Positions 52,201-64,000 of a stretch of 64,000 nt of DNA are shown here, one piece after another (position 1 is the stretch's first letter; every line of letters begins with the position of its first letter). The translations under genes were made by a program, and so were the position numbers. Source of the stretch: Rhizomys pruinosus (lineage: Eukaryota > Chordata > Mammalia > Rodentia > Spalacidae); contig VZQC01006716.1 in assembly GCA_009823505.1 (NCBI GenBank), forward strand, positions 1,138,714-1,202,713, in the 5' to 3' direction. Below the pieces are notes generated by a model. It searched no databases and was not told where the DNA came from. It was given only the letters and a program-made list of their open reading frames with translations.

Positions 52201-52997
52201 NNNNNNNNNNGCCTTTAATCCTAGCACTTGGGAGGCAAAGGCAGGCAGATCTTTGTGAGTTCAAGACCAGCCTGGTCTACAGAGCAAGTTCCAGGACAGC
52301 TGGGGCTACAGGGAGACCCTGTCTCAAAAAGACAAAATAAATAAATAAATAAATAAACTTTTGTTATATTAAAACAATTATAATTCATATTTATATTTCT
52401 GTAAGACCAAATTGGAAACTATATTGCTAATATCTTCAAACCAGACTGATTTTATTTACTGTGTGTTTCCTTTACTGTTTCTTTCTAGTGTGCTCATGAG
52501 TTCAGTGTTTAAACAGGATTTTGAGATGATACATACTAGTTAATTTCAACATTCTGAAAGCTGAGGCAGGAGAATTGCTGCAAGTTCCAGGCCAGTCTAG
52601 GCTACAAAATGAGACTCGGCCTCAAAAAAACCCTAAACCAAACAAATAAAAACAGACAAAAGCCCCAGGATTTGGGGCCATTGGTGATTTGGGTTCAGGG
52701 AATCCCTGGCTGTCCCTGTATGCTGATCAAACTACACAATAACCAGTATCCCCATAACTGAATTACCATTCCTCTCGCCTCAGCCCAGCAGGGTTTTCAA
52801 TCCATAGTAATTTATTATTCAAGCTAGCTTAGAAGCTTTTTGAAGGTCAGAGTTCTGTCGCATTTAGTTTGGTATTATCTTCTGCTGAATACAACGTCTT
52901 ATACAAAACAGATGGAGGGGAGCTGGGATGTAGCTCAGTGATGGACCACTTGTCTAGCATGCAGGAGGCCCTGGATTCAATCCTCAGCAACTATAAA

Positions 52998-53041
<44 letters not shown>

Positions 53042-56000
53042 AAAAGAAAGAAGGGAGGGAGGGAGGGAGGGAGGGAGGAAGAGAGAGGAGGAAGAGGTAG
53101 AGAATGGGGAGGAGAGAAAAAAGGGAGCAAAGGAGGAAGGCAGGCAATAAAGGAATAAATAAGATTACTACTGAGTTCTTGGAGGAATGGAAGATTGGAT
53201 GGATATTCATGTCTCTGGGAGTAATTTTGTTTGCTTCTTGTTGTGTAGTTTTACATTTCGCTCCACTCTGTATGACAGTAGTCACATATTTACCTCCTGA
53301 ATGGTTTTTCTTTTTAAAATCTGGGAACAGGCCAGAGAGATGGGTAAAGGTGTTTGCTGTGCATGCTTAACACTTGATGACTTCAGTTTGACCTATGGAA
53401 CCCATGTAAAGGTGCAAGGAGAGATCCAGTTCCACGTAGTTGTCCTGTGACCTTCACGCATGCACCAGGGCATGCCCCCTCCATCTTATACATGCATAGG
53501 AATAAATAACACATTTAAAATCTGGAAACTACCCAGTGATGCAGATTTCCAGCTCTGGAATGTGTAGATGCTCTGGTGCTGGCCCAACCAAGTCCCAGGT
53601 AGTAACAGTACTGGCAGAACAGGGCTGGCCCTGCTGCTTGGCCCATACGAGCTGCTTCCCTGGACCTCCACAGACTGCTGGGCAACAGAACCTCAGTCTG
53701 TGTGTTCACATAGACTTGCGAACAACAAACACATTTCTCACAGCTCAGGGGGTTGGGAGTGTCAGGACACTGCAGATTTGGGTCCTGTTTAAGGGACTTA
53801 AGGATGCAAAGGCTTATTTTGGGTCGTAGTTTGAAGATCGTCTGTCAGGCAGGAGAGCGTGGCAGCACTGGGGTGTGAGGCGGCAGATTGCATCTTCAAA
53901 CAGGAAGCAGAGAGACGAGCGCTGCTCCACTCACCTCCCCTTTTATCCAGTCTGGAGCTCCAACCTGTGGGGTGACGCCACCCACATTGGGGTGGGCTTT
54001 CTTCCTCACTTAAACCTCTCTGGGACTGACCTCGCACACACCCAGAGGTGCTTTCCCTAGATGATTTAGTCAGGTTGCCAAGGAAGATCAACCATCACAG
54101 GTGCTAATCCTGTTCCTGAGGGCTTGGCTCTTGTCAGTCACTTCTCCTGACACCATCACTTTGGGGTGAAGATTTCAACCCGGAAATTTTGAAGAGACAC
54201 AAACATTCAGACCATAATGCCCACTGTCCCCATACCTGTCTTGGCACCTGATGCCCAGCACAGTGTCCTTTATTGGCAGGCTTGCTCTGTTGTCTTTTAG
54301 ACAGAGTAGAGAAATGCCTCTCCGTGCCTGGCCTTCTTTACCAAAAGCAGAAAAATGAAAGAGCTTGAGAAAGTCACGTGTTTAGCAAAGGTGTGCAAGG
54401 GATTTCCGTGTAGCCAGGAGCGCTGTTGCAGGAGTTGGGGATTTCTGTGTAGCCAGGAGCACTGTTGCAGGAGTTGGATGTGTGGACATGTACAGACCCA
54501 CAGTCTGCCTTCCTCACTCGCCTGGCCCTTTACCAAGTTTGCCCCCCTTCCCAGACAGAGTGAGGCTAAACGCTTTTGCTGCAGTAATGTCCTTGGCCAT
54601 CACGAGTCCTAGTTTTTATATTTTATTTTTCTAAAAAACAAAATGATATATATTTATGGTATACAATATGATGTTTTGTTAGGTATATACGTTATAGAAT
54701 GGCTAAATCGGGCCATTTAACACATGAATCGCCTCATGTTCTCATTTGGGGTTGGGGGGACGTAAACCCTTTAAGAAATCTACTCTCAGCTATTTTCAAG
54801 TACAGTGTGTACATATGGTGCATTGGAGTTAACTACAGTCATTCTGATGGACAATAGATCTCTTGAACTGTGTTTTTTATTTTTGGCCTCTTCAAGACAG
54901 GGTCTCCCTGTAGCTCCAGCTGTCCTGGAACTCACTATGTAGACCAGGGTGGCCTTGAACTCACAGAGATCTCCCAAGTGCTGGGATTAAAGGTGTGCGC
55001 CACCATGCCCAGCTGAACTGTGCGTTTTGATATTGCCTCAATGTCCCCCACCTCTGCAAGTTCCAGTGAAGGGGCACAGAACTTCTGATAATCACCAGTA
55101 CTGGCAGAGGAGGCAAAGATACAAATAAGCAGGTGAGAACCACATCGGAGGGCTCATATTTATCACTGTAACCAAATAGGTTTAAATAATGAAGCTAGCT
55201 GTACAAGTTATACACGGGACCTGGACATTGTTTCCAGAACTCCATTCCTTATTTAATCACATCTTAAAATCCTTTTCCTCGTGCCAGGCATGGTGGCTGT
55301 ATTAGTCAGGGTTCTCTAAAGAAACAGAAGCAACAGGATGAATATATATAACTATATACAATTTATTGATTTGCTCACGTGACGGAGCTCAACAGTAGCG
55401 CCGAACTGGAGAGGCCGGGAATCCAGGGAACTGCTCAGTCCGCAAGGCTGGATGTCTCAGGAGTCCCAGTCTAGTGCTGAAGGCCCGAATGGATTCCAGG
55501 AGATCTGCCAGTCTCAGTACACGCTGGGATCCGAAAGGTTGATCACAGCAGCAAGACAAACTCACCAGATGAGAGAGAGGCAAGCCGCAGGAAGAAGGAA
55601 AANCCGCTGGGCTCAAGAGATCTCAAATCTCAAGAGTCACACAAGCGTGCCTTTAATACCGGCTGGGAGGATAACTCCGCCCCCACAGCCACTAGATCTA
55701 ATCAAGCCAAAGACCACACCTTTAATCCCAGCTGGGGGGATAACTCCAACCTCACAGCCACAAAGGCCAATCAAACCAAAGACAGCAGGACCAAACGATC
55801 AGCAATCAGCTCGCCAAGGCACCCAGTTCCTACCTGTCTTCCCCTCTTCCTGCCGCTGGGCTCAAGAGATCTCAAATCTCAAGAGTCACACAAGCGTGCC
55901 TTTAATACCGGCTGGGAGGATAACTCCGCCCCCACAGCCACTAGATCTAATCAAGCCAAAGACCACACCTTTAATCCCAGCTGGGGGGATAACTCCAACC

Positions 56001-59000
56001 TCACAGCCACAAAGGCCAATCAAACCAAAGACAGCAGGACCAAACGATCAGCAATCAGCTCGCCAAGGCACCCAGTTCCTACCTGTCTTCCCCTCTTCCT
56101 GCCGCTGGGCTCAAGAGATCTCAAATCTCAAGAGTCACACAAGCGTGCCTTTAATACCGGCTGGGAGGATAACTCCGCCCCCACAGCCACTAGATCTAAT
56201 CAAGCCAAAGACCACACCTTTAATCCCAGCTGGGGGGATAACTCCAACCTCACAGCCACAAAGGCCAATCAAACCAAAGACAGCAGGACCAAACGATCAG
56301 CAATCAGCTCGCCAAGGCACCCAGTTCCTACCTGTCTTCCCCTCTTCCTGCCGCTGGGCTCAAGAGATCTCAAATCTCAAGAGTCACACAAGCGTGCCTT
56401 TAATACCGGCTGGGAGGATAACTCCGCCCCCACAGCCACTAGATCTAATCAAGCCAAAGACCACACCTTTAATCCCAGCTGGGGGGATAACTCCAACCTC
56501 ACAGCCACAAAGGCCAATCAAACCAAAGACAGCAGGACCAAACGATCAGCAATCAGCTCGCCAAGGCACCCAGTTCCTACCTGTCTTCCCCTCTTCCTGC
56601 CGCTGGGCTCAAGAGATCTCAAATCTCAAGAGTCACACAAGCGTGCCTTTAATACCGGCTGGGAGGATAACTCCGCCCCCACAGCCACTAGATCTAATCA
56701 AGCCAAAGACCACACCTTTAATCCCAGCTGGGGGGATAACTCCAACCTCACAGCCACAAAGGCCAATCAAACCAAAGACAGCAGGACCAAACGATCAGCA
56801 ATCAGCTCGCCAAGGCACCCAGTTCCTACCTGTCTTCCCCTCTTCCTGCCGCTGGGCTCAAGAGATCTCAAATCTCAAGAGTCACACAAGCGTGCCTTTA
56901 ATACCGGCTGGGAGGATAACTCCGCCCCCACAGCCACTAGATCTAATCAAGCCAAAGACCACACCTTTAATCCCAGCTGGGGGGATAACTCCAACCTCAC
57001 AGCCACAAAGGCCAATCAAACCAAAGACAGCAGGACCAAACGATCAGCAATCAGCTCGCCAAGGCACCCAGTTCCTACCTGTCTTCCCCTCTTCCTGCCG
57101 CTGGGCTCAAGAGATCTCAAATCTCAAGAGTCACACAAGCGTGCCTTTAATACCGGCTGGGAGGATAACTCCGCCCCCACAGCCACTAGATCTAATCAAG
57201 CCAAAGACCACACCTTTAATCCCAGCTGGGGGGATAACTCCAACCTCACAGCCACAAAGGCCAATCAAACCAAAGACAGCAGGACCAAACGATCAGCAAT
57301 CAGCTCGCCAAGGCACCCAGTTCCTACCTGTCTTCCCCTCTTCCTGCCGCTGGGCTCAAGAGATCTCAAATCTCAAGAGTCACACAAGCGTGCCTTTAAT
57401 ACCGGCTGGGAGGATAACTCCGCCCCCACAGCCACTAGATCTAATCAAGCCAAAGACCACACCTTTAATCCCAGCTGGGGGGATAACTCCAACCTCACAG
57501 CCACAAAGGCCAATCAAACCAAAGACAGCAGGACCAAACGATCAGCAATCAGCTCGCCAAGGCACCCAGTTCCTACCTGTCTTCCCCTCTTCCTGCCGCT
57601 GGGCTCAAGAGATCTCAAATCTCAAGAGTCACACAAGCGTGCCTTTAATACCGGCTGGGAGGATAACTCCGCCCCCACAGCCACTAGATCTAATCAAGCC
57701 AAAGACCACACCTTTAATCCCAGCTGGGGGGATAACTCCAACCTCACAGCCACAAAGGCCAATCAAACCAAAGACAGCAGGACCAAACGATCAGCAATCA
57801 GCTCGCCAAGGCACCCAGTTCCTACCTGTCTTCCCCTCTTCCTGCCGCTGGGCTCAAGAGATCTCAAATCTCAAGAGTCACACAAGCGTGCCTTTAATAC
57901 CGGCTGGGAGGATAACTCCGCCCCCACAGCCACTAGATCTAATCAAGCCAAAGACCACACCTTTAATCCCAGCTGGGGGGATAACTCCAACCTCACAGCC
58001 ACAAAGGCCAATCAAACCAAAGACAGCAGGACCAAACGATCAGCAATCAGCTCGCCAAGGCACCCAGTTCCTACCTGTCTTCCCCTCTTCCTGCCGCTGG
58101 GCTCAAGAGATCTCAAATCTCAAGAGTCACACAAGCGTGCCTTTAATACCGGCTGGGAGGATAACTCCGCCCCCACAGCCACTAGATCTAATCAAGCCAA
58201 AGACCACACCTTTAATCCCAGCTGGGGGGATAACTCCAACCTCACAGCCACAAAGGCCAATCAAACCAAAGACAGCAGGACCAAACGATCAGCAATCAGC
58301 TCGCCAAGGCACCCAGTTCCTACCTGTCTTCCCCTCTTCCTGCCGCTGGGCTCAAGAGATCTCAAATCTCAAGAGTCACACAAGCGTGCCTTTAATACCG
58401 GCTGGGAGGATAACTCCGCCCCCACAGCCACTAGATCTAATCAAGCCAAAGACCACACCTTTAATCCCAGCTGGGGGGATAACTCCAACCTCACAGCCAC
58501 AAAGGCCAATCAAACCAAAGACAGCAGGACCAAACGATCAGCAATCAGCTCGCCAAGGCACCCAGTTCCTACCTGTCTTCCCCTCTTCCTGCCGCTGGGC
58601 TCAAGAGATCTCAAATCTCAAGAGTCACACAAGCGTGCCTTTAATACCGGCTGGGAGGATAACTCCGCCCCCACAGCCACTAGATCTAATCAAGCCAAAG
58701 ACCACACCTTTAATCCCAGCTGGGGGGATAACTCCAACCTCACAGCCACAAAGGCCAATCAAACCAAAGACAGCAGGACCAAACGATCAGCAATCAGCTC
58801 GCCAAGGCACCCAGTTCCTACCTGTCTTCCCCTCTTCCTGCCGCTGGGCTCAAGAGATCTCAAATCTCAAGAGTCACACAAGCGTGCCTTTAATACCGGC
58901 TGGGAGGATAACTCCGCCCCCACAGCCACTAGATCTAATCAAGCCAAAGACCACACCTTTAATCCCAGCTGGGGGGATAACTCCAACCTCACAGCCACAA

Positions 59001-62000
59001 AGGCCAATCAAACCAAAGACAGCAGGACCAAACGATCAGCAATCAGCTCGCCAAGGCACCCAGTTCCTACCTGTCTTCCCCTCTTCCTGCCGCTGGGCTC
59101 AAGAGATCTCAAATCTCAAGAGTCACACAAGCGTGCCTTTAATACCGGCTGGGAGGATAACTCCGCCCCCACAGCCACTAGATCTAATCAAGCCAAAGAC
59201 CACACCTTTAATCCCAGCTGGGGGGATAACTCCAACCTCACAGCCACAAAGGCCAATCAAACCAAAGACAGCAGGACCAAACGATCAGCAATCAGCTCGC
59301 CAAGGCACCCAGTTCCTACCTGTCTTCCCCTCTTCCTGCCGCTGGGCTCAAGAGATCTCAAATCTCAAGAGTCACACAAGCGTGCCTTTAATACCGGCTG
59401 GGAGGATAACTCCGCCCCCACAGCCACTAGATCTAATCAAGCCAAAGACCACACCTTTAATCCCAGCTGGGGGGATAACTCCAACCTCACAGCCACAAAG
59501 GCCAATCAAACCAAAGACAGCAGGACCAAACGATCAGCAATCAGCTCGCCAAGGCACCCAGTTCCTACCTGTCTTCCCCTCTTCCTGCCGCTGGGCTCAA
59601 GAGATCTCAAATCTCAAGAGTCACACAAGCGTGCCTTTAATACCGGCTGGGAGGATAACTCCGCCCCCACAGCCACTAGATCTAATCAAGCCAAAGACCA
59701 CACCTTTAATCCCAGCTGGGGGGATAACTCCAACCTCACAGCCACAAAGGCCAATCAAACCAAAGACAGCAGGACCAAACGATCAGCAATCAGCTCGCCA
59801 AGGCACCCAGTTCCTACCTGTCTTCCCCTCTTCCTGCCGCTGGGCTCAAGAGATCTCAAATCTCAAGAGTCACACAAGCGTGCCTTTAATACCGGCTGGG
59901 AGGATAACTCCGCCCCCACAGCCACTAGATCTAATCAAGCCAAAGACCACACCTTTAATCCCAGCTGGGGGGATAACTCCAACCTCACAGCCACAAAGGC
60001 CAATCAAACCAAAGACAGCAGGACCAAACGATCAGCAATCAGCTCGCCAAGGCACCCAGTTCCTACCTGTCTTCCCCTCTTCCTGCCGCTGGGCTCAAGA
60101 GATCTCAAATCTCAAGAGTCACACAAGCGTGCCTTTAATACCGGCTGGGAGGATAACTCCGCCCCCACAGCCACTAGATCTAATCAAGCCAAAGACCACA
60201 CCTTTAATCCCAGCTGGGGGGATAACTCCAACCTCACAGCCACAAAGGCCAATCAAACCAAAGACAGCAGGACCAAACGATCAGCAATCAGCTCGCCAAG
60301 GCACCCAGTTCCTACCTGTCTTCCCCTCTTCCTGCCGCTGGGCTCAAGAGATCTCAAATCTCAAGAGTCACACAAGCGTGCCTTTAATACCGGCTGGGAG
60401 GATAACTCCGCCCCCACAGCCACTAGATCTAATCAAGCCAAAGACCACACCTTTAATCCCAGCTGGGGGGATAACTCCAACCTCACAGCCACAAAGGCCA
60501 ATCAAACCAAAGACAGCAGGACCAAACGATCAGCAATCAGCTCGCCAAGGCACCCAGTTCCTACCTGTCTTCCCCTCTTCCTGCCGCTGGGCTCAAGAGA
60601 TCTCAAATCTCAAGAGTCACACAAGCGTGCCTTTAATACCGGCTGGGAGGATAACTCCGCCCCCACAGCCACTAGATCTAATCAAGCCAAAGACCACACC
60701 TTTAATCCCAGCTGGGGGGATAACTCCAACCTCACAGCCACAAAGGCCAATCAAACCAAAGACAGCAGGACCAAACGATCAGCAATCAGCTCGCCAAGGC
60801 ACCCAGTTCCTACCTGTCTTCCCCTCTTCCTGCCGCTGGGCTCAAGAGATCTCAAATCTCAAGAGTCACACAAGCGTGCCTTTAATACCGGCTGGGAGGA
60901 TAACTCCGCCCCCACAGCCACTAGATCTAATCAAGCCAAAGACCACACCTTTAATCCCAGCTGGGGGGATAACTCCAACCTCACAGCCACAAAGGCCAAT
61001 CAAACCAAAGACAGCAGGACCAAACGATCAGCAATCAGCTCGCCAAGGCACCCAGTTCCTACCTGTCTTCCCCTCTTCCTGCCGCTGGGCTCAAGAGATC
61101 TCAAATCTCAAGAGTCACACAAGCGTGCCTTTAATACCGGCTGGGAGGATAACTCCGCCCCCACAGCCACTAGATCTAATCAAGCCAAAGACCACACCTT
61201 TAATCCCAGCTGGGGGGATAACTCCAACCTCACAGCCACAAAGGCCAATCAAACCAAAGACAGCAGGACCAAACGATCAGCAATCAGCTCGCCAAGGCAC
61301 CCAGTTCCTACCTGTCTTCCCCTCTTCCTGCCGCTGGGCTCAAGAGATCTCAAATCTCAAGAGTCACACAAGCGTGCCTTTAATACCGGCTGGGAGGATA
61401 ACTCCGCCCCCACAGCCACTAGATCTAATCAAGCCAAAGACCACACCTTTAATCCCAGCTGGGGGGATAACTCCAACCTCACAGCCACAAAGGCCAATCA
61501 AACCAAAGACAGCAGGACCAAACGATCAGCAATCAGCTCGCCAAGGCACCCAGTTCCTACCTGTCTTCCCCTCTTCCTGCCGCTGGGCTCAAGAGATCTC
61601 AAATCTCAAGAGTCACACAAGCGTGCCTTTAATACCGGCTGGGAGGATAACTCCGCCCCCACAGCCACTAGATCTAATCAAGCCAAAGACCACACCTTTA
61701 ATCCCAGCTGGGGGGATAACTCCAACCTCACAGCCACAAAGGCCAATCAAACCAAAGACAGCAGGACCAAACGATCAGCAATCAGCTCGCCAAGGCACCC
61801 AGTTCCTACCTGTCTTCCCCTCTTCCTGCCGCTGGGCTCAAGAGATCTCAAATCTCAAGAGTCACACAAGCGTGCCTTTAATACCGGCTGGGAGGATAAC
61901 TCCGCCCCCACAGCCACTAGATCTAATCAAGCCAAAGACCACACCTTTAATCCCAGCTGGGGGGATAACTCCAACCTCACAGCCACAAAGGCCAATCAAA

Positions 62001-64000
62001 CCAAAGACAGCAGGACCAAACGATCAGCAATCAGCTCGCCAAGGCACCCAGTTCCTACCTGTCTTCCCCTCTTCCTGCCGCTGGGCTCAAGAGATCTCAA
62101 ATCTCAAGAGTCACACAAGCGTGCCTTTAATACCGGCTGGGAGGATAACTCCGCCCCCACAGCCACTAGATCTAATCAAGCCAAAGACCACACCTTTAAT
62201 CCCAGCTGGGGGGATAACTCCAACCTCACAGCCACAAAGGCCAATCAAACCAAAGACAGCAGGACCAAACGATCAGCAATCAGCTCGCCAAGGCACCCAG
62301 TTCCTACCTGTCTTCCCCTCTTCCTGCCGCTGGGCTCAAGAGATCTCAAATCTCAAGAGTCACACAAGCGTGCCTTTAATACCGGCTGGGAGGATAACTC
62401 CGCCCCCACAGCCACTAGATCTAATCAAGCCAAAGACCACACCTTTAATCCCAGCTGGGGGGATAACTCCAACCTCACAGCCACAAAGGCCAATCAAACC
62501 AAAGACAGCAGGACCAAACGATCAGCAATCAGCTCGCCAAGGCACCCAGTTCCTACCTGTCTTCCCCTCTTCCTGCCGCTGGGCTCAAGAGATCTCAAAT
62601 CTCAAGAGTCACACAAGCGTGCCTTTAATACCGGCTGGGAGGATAACTCCGCCCCCACAGCCACTAGATCTAATCAAGCCAAAGACCACACCTTTAATCC
62701 CAGCTGGGGGGATAACTCCAACCTCACAGCCACAAAGGCCAATCAAACCAAAGACAGCAGGACCAAACGATCAGCAATCAGCTCGCCAAGGCACCCAGTT
62801 CCTACCTGTCTTCCCCTCTTCCTGCCGCTGGGCTCAAGAGATCTCAAATCTCAAGAGTCACACAAGCGTGCCTTTAATACCGGCTGGGAGGATAACTCCG
62901 CCCCCACAGCCACTAGATCTAATCAAGCCAAAGACCACACCTTTAATCCCAGCTGGGGGGATAACTCCAACCTCACAGCCACAAAGGCCAATCAAACCAA
63001 AGACAGCAGGACCAAACGATCAGCAATCAGCTCGCCAAGGCACCCAGTTCCTACCTGTCTTCCCCTCTTCCTGCCGCTGGGCTCAAGAGATCTCAAATCT
63101 CAAGAGTCACACAAGCGTGCCTTTAATACCGGCTGGGAGGATAACTCCGCCCCCACAGCCACTAGATCTAATCAAGCCAAAGACCACACCTTTAATCCCA
63201 GCTGGGGGGATAACTCCAACCTCACAGCCACAAAGGCCAATCAAACCAAAGACAGCAGGACCAAACGATCAGCAATCAGCTCGCCAAGGCACCCAGTTCC
63301 TACCTGTCTTCCCCTCTTCCTGCCGCTGGGCTCAAGAGATCTCAAATCTCAAGAGTCACACAAGCGTGCCTTTAATACCGGCTGGGAGGATAACTCCGCC
63401 CCCACAGCCACTAGATCTAATCAAGCCAAAGACCACACCTTTAATCCCAGCTGGGGGGATAACTCCAACCTCACAGCCACAAAGGCCAATCAAACCAAAG
63501 ACAGCAGGACCAAACGATCAGCAATCAGCTCGCCAAGGCACCCAGTTCCTACCTGTCTTCCCCTCTTCCTGCCGCTGGGCTCAAGAGATCTCAAATCTCA
63601 AGAGTCACACAAGCGTGCCTTTAATACCGGCTGGGAGGATAACTCCGCCCCCACAGCCACTAGATCTAATCAAGCCAAAGACCACACCTTTAATCCCAGC
63701 TGGGGGGATAACTCCAACCTCACAGCCACAAAGGCCAATCAAACCAAAGACAGCAGGACCAAACGATCAGCAATCAGCTCGCCAAGGCACCCAGTTCCTA
63801 CCTGTCTTCCCCTCTTCCTGCCGCTGGGCTCAAGAGATCTCAAATCTCAAGAGTCACACAAGCGTGCCTTTAATACCGGCTGGGAGGATAACTCCGCCCC
63901 CACAGCCACTAGATCTAATCAAGCCAAAGACCACACCTTTAATCCCAGCTGGGGGGATAACTCCAACCTCACAGCCACAAAGGCCAATCAAACCAAAGAC

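Overview
The window is nuclear DNA from a muroid rodent. Dense B1 and B2 SINEs (B2 is a muroid family), ID, B3 and B4-like SINEs, rodent-type LINE-1 and ERVL-class LTRs all point that way. The B1 subfamily, with a 'gctggggctacaggga' right half, is unlike the usual mouse or rat consensus, so I do not name a species. Window-internal evidence supports one protein-coding gene, plus a fragment of an endogenous retrovirus gene. Most of the other sequence is transposons, simple repeats and assembly damage.

Layout. 1-1183 is the 3' end of an ERVL-type provirus: an open dUTPase-like end of pol, a purine-rich tract and a 473-bp LTR. 1.2-26.9 kb is gene-poor DNA with about 30 SINE insertions (several nested, with readable target-site duplications), ERVL/MaLR-type LTRs, an ancient L1 at 10.1-11.1 kb, a younger L1 3' end at 18.9-20.0 kb and a 42-N gap inside a poly-G run. 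At 27.0-27.7 kb there is a CpG island with exon 1 of SCARB2 (LIMP-2, lysosomal membrane protein) on the plus strand. The ATG is at 27549 and the splice donor at 27666. I find no other SCARB2 exon, so the DNA to the right is probably intron 1, at least in part.

Inside the intron, 28975-35640 is an L1 on the minus strand. Its 3' end is clean. Its middle and 5' part, after a single N at 30574, are heavily corrupted. A 20-bp minisatellite lies at its 5' end. 36474-40310 and 44947-48870 are two copies of one 3.9-kb segment. The second starts at a lone N, is perfect in unique sequence and damaged in its repeats. Between them lie about 4.3 kb of unrecognised, CpG-rich sequence. A similar noisy copy (23842-25728) of 22447-23813 also follows a lone N. 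I read these as long-read gap-fill artefacts rather than biology.

The window ends in an LTR on the minus strand (55298-55602), whose R-U5 matches the 5'-end LTR. It runs across a lone N into about 33.7 apparently identical 249-bp repeats (55604-64000). The repeat looks like the U3 promoter part of that LTR: it holds two 69-bp subrepeats, a CCAAT box, a GC box and TATA-like motifs, all pointing toward the R-U5. This LTR-promoter satellite is the most unusual structure here, but its perfection and the adjoining N mean an assembly loop must be excluded first.
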